DNA of 54,044 nt from contig NZ_RJJX01000010.1 of assembly GCF_003996985.1 (NCBI RefSeq), forward strand, positions 94,416 to 148,459. The letters run 5' to 3'. Position 1 is the stretch's first letter. Every line of letters starts with the position of its first letter. A program made the translations under genes and the position numbers. The stretch is from Ancylomarina longa. Lineage in GTDB: Bacteria > Bacteroidota > Bacteroidia > Bacteroidales > Marinifilaceae. Positions 19,454 to 27,827 of the stretch are shown in pieces. The notes below the pieces were generated by a model. That model did no database searches. It had not been told where the DNA came from and worked only from the letters and a program-made list of their open reading frames with translations.

Positions 19454-19484
19454 CCCTGCAATATACTATTTCTAAATATATAAC

Positions 19485-20171
19485 ATGGATTTTAAAAGCA
19501 ATTTTGAATCATGGAAAGAGACAATTGCAAAATTCTGCAATTCGGATGTCAAACTCCCCAACCAATCAATTGACGAATGTACTGCAAATGCAGAGACCCT
19601 TGCAAAGGAGGCTACTAAAGACAAAGAGCTGTTAGGTCAGGCAGGACTAGACATAACGCTAATCGATCAATTGGTTCCACTATCTGGTGCCCTAAGATAT
19701 TGTCAGGCACAATGGATGAGTGAATACAAAGAGCAAAAAGCTGCTCAACAAGAATGGTTAGAGAAGTCGCCTCTGGCTTACGATCTTCGAAACGAGTTAC
19801 TGCACCATCTCACCTACGCCTATCGTAATAATGATAACCTAAGCAAAAAGGTAAAACGTATTCGGGAAGGCAACGGTCATAAAGATATGATTCAGGATCT
19901 AATCGATTTAGCCATTTTGGGAGAGAATAATCCAGAGCCTTTAAATGCCATTAATCTCAATCCGGAAATTATTACCACTGCCAAAGCTACCTCGAGCGAA
20001 ATGTCTGTACTATTAGCTATGGTAAACGGCTCGAAAGACGACAACAGTAATACCAAAGCACTTCGTGATAAGGCCTATACTTTGCTGATTAATAATATGA
20101 GTACTATTAGAGAATGTGGCCGTTATGTATTTTGGCATAATGAGGATCGCAGAGAAAAATACCTGAATTAA
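19485..20171 (+). CDS. Hypothetical all-helical protein, paralogue of the gene at 36059
   Basis: 228 residues with no signal peptide or membrane helix, predicted to be mostly alpha-helical and cytosolic. I do not recognise the family. It is clearly homologous to the product of 36059-36838: both have a tryptophan-containing central helix (QQEWLEKSPLAYDLRNELLH here), then a YRNN motif (YAYRNNDNLSKKVKRI), a LGENNPEPLNAI motif, and near the C-terminus RDKAYTLLINNMSTIRECGR followed by YVFWHN. The two differ most at the N-terminus. The gene stands alone, with a structured leader upstream and a terminator plus a 21-nt repeat array downstream. No function can be assigned. Confidence 0.8.
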   Translation: MDFKSNFESWKETIAKFCNSDVKLPNQSIDECTANAETLAKEATKDKELLGQAGLDITLIDQLVPLSGALRYCQAQWMSEYKEQKAAQQEWLEKSPLAYDLRNELLHHLTYAYRNNDNLSKKVKRIREGNGHKDMIQDLIDLAILGENNPEPLNAINLNPEIITTAKATSSEMSVLLAMVNGSKDDNSNTKALRDKAYTLLINNMSTIRECGRYVFWHNEDRREKYLN

Positions 20172-20204
20172 AAAAGAGGATTTTCTGAAACCCTTGATTT
20201 TATT

Positions 20205-20243
20205 AGTCCCGAGGTAGGTAACCCCCTCCCCTCGGGACTTTTA
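20205..20243 (+). terminator. Rho-independent terminator of the helical unknown gene
   Basis: AGTCCCGAG (20205-20213) pairs perfectly with CTCGGGACT (20231-20239), loop 17 nt, followed by TTTAG. It lies 33 bp after the stop at 20171. Confidence 0.7.
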
Positions 20244-20246
20244 GTA

Positions 20247-20371
20247 TCCCATCGGTAATTTTTTGCTTCCAATCGGTAACATCTACCCGCCCATCGGCAA
20301 TATTTTGGCTTCCCGAGGCAATACCGACACGCCCATTGACAATATCTCGCGCTCCATTGGCAACTTGCCCT
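20247..20371 (+). repeat. Six tandem 21-nt repeats, consensus CCCATCGGCAATNTNTNNC
   Basis: The core CATCGGYAA recurs at exactly 21-nt intervals; the variable CGG/AGG/TGA/TGG triplet begins at 20253, 20274, 20295, 20316, 20337 and 20358. Units have diverged but the spacing is perfect. One plus-strand frame reads as a heptapeptide repeat with PIGN, PIGN, PIGN, RGN, PIDN, SIGN and ends in TAA, but it has a stop just upstream (TAG 20241) and no start codon. The array lies between a terminator and the convergent glycerate kinase gene. Confidence 0.8.
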
Positions 20372-20428
20372 AAAAAATTGGATTATTGACTTGGGGGGAT
20401 TGGTAGAATGGTTCTTAGATAAGGCATT

Positions 20429-21571
20429 TTAATACATATTCTTTTCTGATCCTAGCAAACCCGAGCTTGCAAACTCCTCTGCGGCCATTTGTAGATAGAT
20501 TCGGGCATTTTGCATAGAGTCCTTAACATCTTTAGCCGAACTTGATATTTGTGCAAGATAATCGGTAGGAATTGCTTTCAATTCTTCTTCCGACAAATCG
20601 ACCAAGCCGCAAAAAAGAGCTAGTTTCTGGCCGCTGAGTGCATCGAGCACTCCTCTGATTACCTTACCGGATAAAGTTTGACTATCCAGTTTTCCTTCTC
20701 CGGTGATAATCCAATCCGCATCCATAATTTTGTTATCAAAATCGGCAACTTTCTTAATCAATTCGATACCTGAATTTAACTGTGCATTCAGAAAAAGAAT
20801 ACAGCCGGCTCCCAATCCGCCAGCAGCTCCAGCACCTTTTATATGCTGCAGATCCATGGCAAACTGATCGTTCACCACCTTGTTAAAGCGGATCAATCCA
20901 TTATCCAGTTGCGCTACCATATCAGGACTTGCACCTTTTTGCGGAGAATAAATGTGAGCCGCACCATTGATACCATACAAAGGATTATCCACATCGCACG
21001 CCACTTCGAACTTTACCTTTTTTAATGCATAGTGAACCGCCGAAGTGTCGATAAAATCCAGACGAATCATATCCTCTCCCTTTCCTTCCAATTCCTTTCT
21101 GTTACTATCAAAAAACCGATAACCCAAAGCACGAGCCATGCCCATACCTGCATCGTTGGTAGCACTTCCTCCAATTCCCAGAATGATGTGTGTAGCGCCT
21201 CGTTTCAGTGCATCTGCTATTAGTTCGCCGGTACCATAAGTACTGGTAAGCATAGGGTTGGCTTCCTCCTCTTTCAACAATCGGATGCCGGAAGCTGCGG
21301 ACATTTCGATAAAAGCAGTTTTTTTACTTGCCGAGTACAGATAGGAAGCATTCACTTTTCGATGCAGGGGATCGTTTACCTCCAAAGAAATCATCTCCCC
21401 ATCCAGATAATATTTCAAGACCTCCACGGTACCATCTCCCCCATCGGCAAGCGGAAGTTTTACCATCACCACATCATCAATATGTTTTTTGATTCCCTCC
21501 TCTATGGCAGAGCAGAACTCCATTCCAGTGAGAGATCCTTTAAACTTATCGGGAGCAATAATAATTTTCAT
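20429..21571 (-). CDS. garK: Glycerate kinase (GarK/GlxK type)
   Basis: 380 residues of the type II bacterial glycerate kinase family, which phosphorylates D-glycerate with ATP to 2-phosphoglycerate in glyoxylate/glycerate metabolism. Family signatures are the N-terminal IIAPDKFKGSLTGMEFCSAI, LPLADGGDGTVEVL, IEMSAASGIRLL, the glycine-rich THIILGIGGSATNDAGMGMA, GAGAAGGLGAGCILFL and DWIITGEGKLDSQTLSGKV. Length is normal. The start at 21571 begins the conserved first beta-strand directly. It is cytosolic and monocistronic, about 100 bp downstream of the rluF stop on the same strand. Confidence 0.93.
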   Translation of the reverse strand: MKIIIAPDKFKGSLTGMEFCSAIEEGIKKHIDDVVMVKLPLADGGDGTVEVLKYYLDGEMISLEVNDPLHRKVNASYLYSASKKTAFIEMSAASGIRLLKEEEANPMLTSTYGTGELIADALKRGATHIILGIGGSATNDAGMGMARALGYRFFDSNRKELEGKGEDMIRLDFIDTSAVHYALKKVKFEVACDVDNPLYGINGAAHIYSPQKGASPDMVAQLDNGLIRFNKVVNDQFAMDLQHIKGAGAAGGLGAGCILFLNAQLNSGIELIKKVADFDNKIMDADWIITGEGKLDSQTLSGKVIRGVLDALSGQKLALFCGLVDLSEEELKAIPTDYLAQISSSAKDVKDSMQNARIYLQMAAEEFASSGLLGSEKNMY

Positions 21572-21674
21572 ATCAGCAATATACCAATAAGATGAAATCG
21601 ATATGTTATTTTCCTGCTAAAATCAAATTACCAAACTATTGTTTGTAGAATGCGACAAAGAAAAAAAGTTGGTA

Positions 21675-22400
21675 TTAAAAGGAATCGTATGTTTTTTGGG
21701 AATCCTCGCAAAGAGCAAGTAAATCTCTTAATTCCTTTTTGGTGAAAGAGCGGTACTTTCCCACTTTCAGATTTCCCAAGGGGATGTTCATAATTCGTAA
21801 TCGTTTTAGTGCGACTACCTCATATCCCAAGTATTCACACATTCTGCGAATCTGTCGGTTTAAGCCCTGGGTAAGAATAATTTTGAAGGTTTTATTATTG
21901 ATCTGCTTCACTTCACATTTCTTGGTTACGGTATCGAGAATGGGTACGCCATTTCCCATTTTCTTAATAAAACCAGCAGTAATCTTTTTATTCACGCTCA
22001 CCACATATTCCTTTTCGTGATTATTGCGCGAACGAAGTATTTTATTCACAATATCTCCATCGTTAGTCATGAAAATCAGACCTTCACTTGGTTTATCCAG
22101 TCTGCCAATAGGGAAAATTCGTTCGGGATAATTAATATAGGAAATAATATTCCCCTTAATGCGAAGATCAGTAGTACAAGTTATTCCAACAGGTTTATTA
22201 AAGGCCAGATAGATGCTTTTTTTTGTTTTGGTAACAACAAATCCATTTACACTAATCTCATCTTCCCTGCTTACTTTCACTCCCAAATCGGCAGTTTTTC
22301 CATTTACCTTAACCTTGCCACGCTCAATTAATTTATCTGCCTCGCGGCGGGAACAATAACCCGTTTCTGCAATCGCCTTATTTAGTCTTGTATACTCCAT
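21675..22400 (-). CDS. rluF: 23S rRNA pseudouridine synthase, RluF-like
   Basis: 241 residues of the RsuA/RluB/E/F family. An S4 RNA-binding domain occupies residues ~1-60 (LNKAIAETGYCSRREADKLI, GKVKVNG). The catalytic domain carries the family motif with the nucleophilic Asp in FPIGRLDKPSEGLIFMTNDG, plus LAFNKPVGITCTT and the C-terminal LTQGLNRQIRRMCEYLGYEV. The lack of a long tail and the GLNRQIRRMCEYLGY wording favour RluF (U2604 of 23S rRNA, E. coli numbering) over RluB or RsuA. The exact target uridine is inference. Confidence 0.85.
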   Translation of the reverse strand: MEYTRLNKAIAETGYCSRREADKLIERGKVKVNGKTADLGVKVSREDEISVNGFVVTKTKKSIYLAFNKPVGITCTTDLRIKGNIISYINYPERIFPIGRLDKPSEGLIFMTNDGDIVNKILRSRNNHEKEYVVSVNKKITAGFIKKMGNGVPILDTVTKKCEVKQINNKTFKIILTQGLNRQIRRMCEYLGYEVVALKRLRIMNIPLGNLKVGKYRSFTKKELRDLLALCEDSQKTYDSF

Positions 22401-22578
22401 AGTTTCTGATTTGCCTTAAAACTTCAATCCTGAAGAAGCATATAAGCGACACAAAAATACTTCATAAATTTAAATAACAAGAATGGATGCCATAGACTTT
22501 TAATTCAGACAATATTTTTCCAATCCCGTTCCTTATCGGATCGCAGTTGACTTGCTGGCAGTAAAGATCGAAAGATAT

Positions 22579-23121
22579 TTATTCCTGAATCATTGAAAGG
22601 CGGTTGTCCTCCACATTATAAAACAGAGGAGCAATCGTTACATTTGGATATTTCACTCTTAATCGTTTGGCTTCACTCACCACAAAATCAATTTCATTAT
22701 CGATTTCAAACATGGGAGCGAAACTGGTAAAATGCTCCTCGGCCCTTTCCCTTTCCCAACCGGCATTCTTTATCAAACCATTAATAAAAAGCTCCTTTCG
22801 GGCATGAAGATTTACCATACCGCAATTGTTGTGACCAATTAATGCGATGTATTGTATTCCTCCAACGGAGATTGCATAGGAAACTTTAAACTCACTATAT
22901 CGAAGATTGGCTCCTCCTGATCTAATTATATAGGAGAAGTTATCGGGAATATGAAGATGTTTGCGATTATCCATACACATCCCAACTAACAATTGTGCCT
23001 GAGTATAACTAGCAAAAGGCCGGTTCAGGTTATGAAATTCAAGCAATAAAGCGATGGGCGTATGGCGATATTCTACGAAAATATCATTTACTGTATTGAT
23101 ATTTACAAGTTGGTTTCTCAT
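22579..23121 (-). CDS. Short beta-class carbonic anhydrase-like protein
   Basis: 180 residues of the beta-carbonic anhydrase fold, which hydrates CO2 to bicarbonate. The zinc site is intact: CMDNR gives Cys49, Asp51 and Arg53, and GHNNCGMV gives His97 and Cys100. AISVGGIQYIALIGHNNCG is the usual strand-loop before the second ligand pair. It is at the short end of the family, and the N-terminus lacks the long helical arm of dimeric plant-type enzymes. Activity is likely but untested. It stands alone on the minus strand. Confidence 0.82.
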   Translation of the reverse strand: MRNQLVNINTVNDIFVEYRHTPIALLLEFHNLNRPFASYTQAQLLVGMCMDNRKHLHIPDNFSYIIRSGGANLRYSEFKVSYAISVGGIQYIALIGHNNCGMVNLHARKELFINGLIKNAGWERERAEEHFTSFAPMFEIDNEIDFVVSEAKRLRVKYPNVTIAPLFYNVEDNRLSMIQE

Positions 23122-23375
23122 GCTAGGATTTGAAATAAAAAAATTACGATCTCGTCACTTATTTTCGAGCGCAACTAAAGTTAAGCATTTGATCTCTTTC
23201 TCCAAATCCCGATAGATTGCATTATAGCATTAAGTCGTTTCGATTTATTAGCGCTAATCACAGGTTGCTTCGAAATGAAAATAATACCAAATTAACATCA
23301 AAACTTATCTTTTCTTACATTTACCAAATCAATTAGATTACAACACAACAGCAACATAAATTTAAATCAACAAGT

Positions 23376-23831
23376 ATGAAAAAATTAGTATATCTGGTAT
23401 TCATTCTGCTATCAAGTAATATGAGCTTTGCCCAAAGTACAGTGCAAAAAGATGAAGAAATGCTGAAATCTCTTATTCAAGATTCCTTTGATGAAATATG
23501 GTCGAATAGGGATTCTAAGAGCATTGAAAAGTATTACACCAAAGATTTTTTACTATTGGAAAATGGAGCTGTATGGACAAACGATTCTATTTCTTACCAT
23601 TTGGAAAGAAATCGTTCTAAAAAAATTCTATCGAAAAGAGAGAATACTTTCGATTTTGTATCGATAAAAGTAGGCAAGATTATGGCTTGGCTTGCCTATC
23701 AAAACTATGCGACAATCACCAGGGAAGATGGAAGCATCAGAAAGATTCACTGGCTCGAAAGTGCTACTGCAATTCGAACTGATAAAGGTTGGAAATTACA
23801 GATGCTCCATTCCACGAGAACCAAAAAATAA
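23376..23831 (+). CDS. Small secreted SnoaL/NTF2-like protein (DUF4440-type)
   Basis: 151 residues with a signal peptide, MKKLVYLVFILLSSNMSFAQ. The mature part fits an NTF2-like cone fold: a helical start with SFDEIWSNRDSKSIEKYYTK, then strands DFLLLENGAVWTNDS, KIMAWLAYQNYATITREDGS, IHWLESATAIRTDKGWKLQM and the terminal LHS. Domains of this type bind small molecules or act as enzymes. There is no lipobox, so it is probably periplasmic. No neighbour suggests a role. Confidence 0.75.
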   Translation: MKKLVYLVFILLSSNMSFAQSTVQKDEEMLKSLIQDSFDEIWSNRDSKSIEKYYTKDFLLLENGAVWTNDSISYHLERNRSKKILSKRENTFDFVSIKVGKIMAWLAYQNYATITREDGSIRKIHWLESATAIRTDKGWKLQMLHSTRTKK

Positions 23832-23841
23832 CAATACAAAA

Positions 23842-23871
23842 AAGAGGATATCCAACATTAGATATCCTCTT
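23842..23871. terminator. Bidirectional terminator between convergent genes
   Basis: AAGAGGATATC (23842-23852) and GATATCCTCTT (23861-23871) form an 11-bp perfect stem with an 8-nt loop. It has A-runs before and T-rich sequence after, so it can serve both the NTF2-like gene (plus) and the helicase gene (minus). Confidence 0.85.
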
Positions 23872-23895
23872 ATTCTATATTATAAGTTAGTATTA

Positions 23896-25164
23896 TTAAG
23901 CTCGTCGCCTACGAGAAGTGGGACTTCCGCGTCGCCAATCCTTCTTACCTGAGTCATTTGGTCTAGAGGAACGATTTTGCGATCTTCTCCCCAAAGACTG
24001 CTCACGGGAAGGTGGTGCATCATTAATCTCATCGATAGAAAATGGATGATCGGTAACTACCGGAACATCTTGTCTTATCAACAGTTGAATATCTTTCAAA
24101 TAAGGCAATTCTTCGCTATCGCAAAAGGAAACTGCAACACCGCTTGCACTAGCCCTACCGGTTCGTCCGATACGATGCACATAGGTCTCCGGAATATTAG
24201 GTAAATCGAAATTCACTACCAACGACAGATCTGCCACATCGATGCCACGAGCAGCAATATCAGTAGCTACCAGTACTTTTGTTACTCCTTCCTTAAAATT
24301 TGAAAGAGCCTTTTGTCTGGCATTCTGAGATTTGTTTCCATGAATTGCTTCGGCATTAATATCCGCCTTATTCAATATTCGGGTGATTTTATCAGCACCA
24401 TGCTTGGTACGTGAAAACACTAGTGTAGAATCCATTTCGCCTGCTTTTAGCAAATGAATCAGCAACTTTGGTTTGGATCGTTTACTCACAAAATAAACCG
24501 ATTGGCCTACCTTTTCGGCTGTTGCCTGTTCTGGTTTTATAGTTACCTTTTCAGGATTCCCAAGAATTTTTTGCGACAAACTCACAATACTAGAAGGCAT
24601 AGTTGCCGAAAAGAACAACGATTGTCTTCTTTTAGGCAAACGATCGATAATCCTGCGAATATCATGGATAAATCCCATATCAAGCATCTGATCGGCCTCG
24701 TCCAGTACAAAGTATTTAATATCTCTTAAGCTGATAAAACCCTGATTCATCAAATCTAATAAACGCCCTGGTGTTGCCACCAAAACATCTATTCCTTTAG
24801 CCAAAGCCTGAGTTTGAGCTCCTTGCTTTACACCACCAAAAATAACGGTATTTTTAATGTCGGTATATTTACCGTAATCGGTAAAACTTTCCTTTATTTG
24901 AATTGCTAATTCGCGGGTAGGTGTTACTACCAATGCCTTAATTCTTCGCTTTCCTTTATATTGTCCCTCTTCATGTAAATGCTGAAGAATAGGAATCGCA
25001 AAAGCCGCTGTCTTCCCTGTTCCTGTCTGTGCGCATCCAAGTAAATCTTTTTTGCGTAATAAAATTGGTATGGATTTTTCCTGAATAGGAGTGGGATGTT
25101 TATAATCTTTTTCCCCAATAGCCTTTAAAATGGGGGGAATAATGTCTAATTTATCGAATGTCAT
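23896..25164 (-). CDS. DEAD-box ATP-dependent RNA helicase, RhlE-like
   Basis: 422 residues with all core helicase motifs in order: the Q motif ([13 protein letters not shown], ~24-36), Walker A AQTGTGKT (45-52), PTRELA, TPGR, DEAD (155-158), SAT, the RecA2 motifs [23 protein letters not shown] and [10 protein letters not shown] basic, Ser/Arg-rich tail (about 380-422, ending PTSRRRRA) is typical of RhlE-group proteins and probably binds RNA. It likely acts in ribosome assembly or mRNA turnover, including at low temperature. A TAnnTTTG element lies about 30 bp upstream. Confidence 0.93.
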   Translation of the reverse strand: MTFDKLDIIPPILKAIGEKDYKHPTPIQEKSIPILLRKKDLLGCAQTGTGKTAAFAIPILQHLHEEGQYKGKRRIKALVVTPTRELAIQIKESFTDYGKYTDIKNTVIFGGVKQGAQTQALAKGIDVLVATPGRLLDLMNQGFISLRDIKYFVLDEADQMLDMGFIHDIRRIIDRLPKRRQSLFFSATMPSSIVSLSQKILGNPEKVTIKPEQATAEKVGQSVYFVSKRSKPKLLIHLLKAGEMDSTLVFSRTKHGADKITRILNKADINAEAIHGNKSQNARQKALSNFKEGVTKVLVATDIAARGIDVADLSLVVNFDLPNIPETYVHRIGRTGRASASGVAVSFCDSEELPYLKDIQLLIRQDVPVVTDHPFSIDEINDAPPSREQSLGRRSQNRSSRPNDSGKKDWRRGSPTSRRRRA

Positions 25165-25194
25165 ATATTAATTAAATTGAGCGGCAAAGGTAAA

Positions 25195-25202
25195 AGAATA
25201 GT
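25195..25202 (-). promoter_or_regulatory. Candidate -7 element for the helicase gene
   Basis: CAAAGGTA on the plus strand reads TACCTTTG on the minus strand, a match to TAnnTTTG, 31 bp before the ATG at 25164. No convincing TTTG partner is seen 19-20 nt further upstream. Confidence 0.45.
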
Positions 25203-25312
25203 TTGGATTATTCGCATTTTGACAATCTAGTTGAGTAATCTATCACAAAAACAAGCATTTAGATAGTTTACTACAACATATTGACAACAAACTTAGCTTT
25301 GGTATCAATAAA

Positions 25313-25949
25313 ATCGGGTAGATGTCCAGTGAGAAAATAAAACTCACTGGTACACCTCCCACACCACCCGGCATACGGTTCCGTACCAAGGCGGCCCGGT
25401 ACACCATCATATTAAAGATGATTGGATATCGTTTTCAGTTATCCAAAAGAGTAGCATCACTCTCACTTATTTTCGGATTCCGTCCTATCTTCCAGCGAGA
25501 AGCCTCTTCCGAGCATCTGACTTCAAAGGACTCCTTCGGTAACTTTCATTCTCTATTCATGTACCAGGTTCAGTCCTTCCCAAACCAAATTATGATTTGG
25601 TACTATGACCTCGACTGACTTCTCATGACAAACCTTTTACGACTGCATATCATACCTAATATTTCAACACATCCATGAGACCTCCCGCGGTAAGGTAAAT
25701 AACTTTCATTCCATGTACCCGCATCATTTACACCCCGTTGTCCATGTAGTATTTGGACTTCGTTTTGTTTGGCAAACTCATCCCAACGGTTATGCCTGAT
25801 GATGTTCGTATTCCTCAGGTCGGAAATTTGCCGCCGGCTTCCTTCAGATTATACCTCGCGGTAAGCACCCTTGCCTTTAGCTAATGGTTGGCTACGACAA
25901 ACCCCCATAGAGAACTTTCATCTCCTAGTTATTACCATACACAGCACAC
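25313..25949 (-). mobile_element. Group II intron lacking its reverse-transcriptase ORF (~640 bp)
   Basis: Read on the minus strand, the element begins GTGTGCTGTGTATGG (a GTGYG group II 5' end). It carries the domain I landmarks I associate with Bacteroidota group II introns: AACTAGGAGATGAAAGT, CCAACCATTAGCTAAAGGCA, AATCTGAAGGAAGCCGGCGG, AAACGAAGTCC, ACATGGAATGAAAGTT, GCGGGAGGTCTCATGG, and AGAAGTCAGTCGAGGTCATA followed by GAAGGACTGAAC. It ends with CCGTATGCCGGGTGGTGTGG, an ACCAGTGAG/CTCACTGG hairpin and CTACCCGAT. In full-length introns the maturase gene follows GAAGGACTGAAC; here under 250 bp separates that point from the 3' domain and no RT motif is present. Ends are approximate to a few bases, and the domain V assignment is by resemblance. 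Small open frames inside are not genes. Confidence 0.65.
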
Positions 25950-25962
25950 CAAATAAGAGCCC

Positions 25963-26196
25963 TTAGATAAATACTCCAAGGACTCTATCTGTGAAAGAAA
26001 TCTTCACTTTCAAATACAATTGATTAATCAGATCCTGTTTATTTTCAAAATAAATATAAATTGTCGCAGGTGACACATTAGCCATTTTGGCAATTTTCGA
26101 CATTGGTGCATCATGAAAACCATTATCGTTAACCAAACTAAATGTGGCTTTTAATAATGTATTCCGTTTTTCTTTACTCTTCTCTTTTAAGGCCAT
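25963..26196 (-). pseudogene. Truncated TetR-family regulator (N-terminal DNA-binding domain only)
   Basis: 77 residues. The first ~55 are a good TetR helix-turn-helix: RNTLLKATFSLVNDNGFHDA, MSKIAKMANVSPATIYIYFE, NKQDLINQLY. The family is normally about 190 residues; here the ligand-binding domain is missing and the frame stops 13 bp before the 5' end of the group II intron. No continuation is found beyond the intron. It follows the broken doxX-like gene by 5 bp, as in a doxX-tetR operon. It is probably inactive, though a DNA-binding fragment could still be made. Confidence 0.7.
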
Positions 26197-26201
26197 GGAG
26201 A

Positions 26202-26595
26202 CTATCGCTTTTTATTGGTTCTTGACAACTGATTTAACTTCCAGGCAATTGCTATAAATAAAAATTGAAATGATAATCGAATTAATGCTGCCATGTGACT
26301 CCCAATTGCCGATACGTCTGAAAATACATCCCAAACATGAATAGGCAAGAACAATATCATTAAAATGAAAATACCCAATGCCGCTATTCTTGCATACTTT
26401 TTGAAAACAAGAAGAAAACCTAAACCGATCTCCATCAGTCCTGATAAATAATGGTTATTGGAAAAGGTAAAAAGGCTGGCACAAATGGCAGATAAAAATC
26501 TGGTTTTAAAAAAAATGTTGCAAACCTCCAAATATCATAAAAACTGCAAATACAATTCTAATCCCTACCCATATCTTATTCACTATTCCACTCAT
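26202..26595 (-). pseudogene. doxX-like membrane protein gene broken by two frameshifts
   Basis: The natural start is the ATG at 26595, giving MSGIVNKIWVGIRIVFAVFM then IFGGLQHFF before a stop in a run of eight T (complement of the A-run near 26508-26515). One missing T there restores KPDFYLPFVPAFLPFPITI. A second missing base near 26455-26465 is needed to join YLSGLMEIGLGFLLVFKKYA and the remainder, ending WKLNQLSRTNKKR. The reconstructed ~131-residue protein has four membrane helices and the DoxX-like order (GGLQHF, PFLPFP, YLSGLMEIGLG, HVWDVFSD). Two single-base losses in homopolymer-like stretches could also be sequencing errors. Confidence 0.7.
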
Positions 26596-27379
26596 ATCGT
26601 TCTCAATATTTTATTTAAAAAAAACTTGCTAATTAAAATTTGTAATACAAATATTTTAAAAATAAACAATCATTCTTTTTTTTAAGAACGCTCTAAAACT
26701 CTTTCAGAACCTCCTCCAATAAAAAACTTCTCAAAGTGATCATTATTCTATTCCCCATAATCTAGAATCGTTAATAAATTCTGTACCCATAGTTTTGAAT
26801 TAAAAAAGATATTTTTCCTTCCAAATAATCATCTAATTTCGAAATTCATAAAAAATGATATTTTTCACTCTATTATACACTCCTCCTTTTTTAATATGAA
26901 ACGTTCTAACTTTACATCAATTAAACAAATGAAAAATTATACCTATGAACACACTAACAAACCAAGTAGCGAATGTAAGACAGAACGAAAAAATCCTAAA
27001 AAAATGGGGCAACCATGAAAAGTATAACACAAAACCTGTTAGTTAAGTACAATTAATCAAGCAATTTCAAATAAAACAGTAAATAATCTGACTGTAAATA
27101 AGTTGAACAAGAAAATCCACGATACAATTATGACAAAGGAATGGACATGTTAATCCAGAAAATTTACGATAGGAAGTATCTAAAATCATTGGTTCATGAA
27201 GAAATTCATGGCCTGCAAAAACAAAAAAGAAGCTGTCTTGCTATAAATATTTACGATGCAGTACATTGTACTATTTACAATGGCATTTATTTATAAGATG
27301 AAATTAATTGATCTGATAAATTTTGAAATACCATTTTATTTTTAACTTTGGTTTATTCGCTATTAAAAAGGTAGAATAT
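26596..27379. other. AT-rich stretch without intact genes, with possible decayed coding
   Basis: About 780 bp upstream of the Rrf2 pseudogene. The only suggestive frame begins at ATG 26945 and stops after 33 codons (MNTLTNQVANVRQNEKILKK, WGNHEKYNTKPVS). It faintly resembles the start of Ric/ScdA di-iron proteins, but the match is too weak to call. The rest shows many stops in all frames. I see no RNA, repeat or clear promoter. Confidence 0.4.
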
Positions 27380-27785
27380 ATGATCTCTGATAAAACTACT
27401 GAATATGCAAGTACTATTTTAGGGTTTATATCCACGAGAAATAAGGGCTTATATTCTTCTGAATACCTTTATCCTAAATTTAAGATTCCCTATCGTTACC
27501 TGCTCATTTATTGACTGATTTGGCAAGCTAAGGATTCTTAAAATGCAAATCTTGTAGAAATGGCGGATTTATTTTCGCAAAAGATCTTATCAAAATAAAC
27601 CTTGCTCTCGTAATTAAAACATTGGAAGGATCAGATGATTATGCAACTGCATACTAGAACACATTTACTGTATTAGGGACAAACCATGTATTATGCATGA
27701 CACCTGAGCAAAAGCCCCATTAAAAATGGATAAAACACTCTCAAATACAACCCTTGCAGACCTGAAAGAAAAGTACCGATTATAA
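27380..27785 (+). pseudogene. Rrf2-family transcriptional regulator pseudogene upstream of nar
   Basis: The remnant starts MISDKTTEYASTILGFISTR, matching the usual Rrf2 start (SKTTEYALRALVYIA-like). It then continues in shifted frame as HLLTDLAS-stop-GFLKCKSCRNGGFIFAKDLI and KINLALVIKTLEGSDDYATA, which holds the family GGF motif and the LxxVIxxLEG segment. The C-terminus, again in another frame, is MDKTLSNTTLADLKEKYRL, like the typical TLADL ending. At least three in-frame stops and two frameshifts separate these parts, yet total length (406 bp, ~135 codons) matches the family. Rrf2 proteins such as NsrR sense nitric oxide or Fe-S status, which fits the nitrate operon that follows 42 bp later. 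Confidence 0.72.
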
Positions 27786-27827
27786 AATTAGATAAAAAAT
27801 TTTCAAACCATATAAAATAAAGATTAT

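Noticed and set aside
19403-19460. Resemblance of GGTCATCAACCGG ... GCCACTGG ... GATGAGCCCTGC to parts of a cobalamin riboswitch
   Set aside because: The spacing of GGT and CCGG is suggestive, but the B12 box (AGCCAGGAGACCTGCC-like) and much of the core are missing, and the downstream gene has no link to cobalamin. Treated as an unclassified leader.
20241-20372. Open heptapeptide frame PIGNxxx over the 21-nt repeats as a gene
   Set aside because: No start codon, an in-frame TAG just upstream, and the repeat follows a terminator.
25322-25618. 98-codon plus-strand open frame
   Set aside because: It lies antisense within the group II intron RNA landmarks and has no recognisable protein family.
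26945-27046. Possible Ric/ScdA di-iron protein remnant near the nar operon
   Set aside because: Only about 33 codons before a stop, with weak similarity and no recognisable hemerythrin part downstream.
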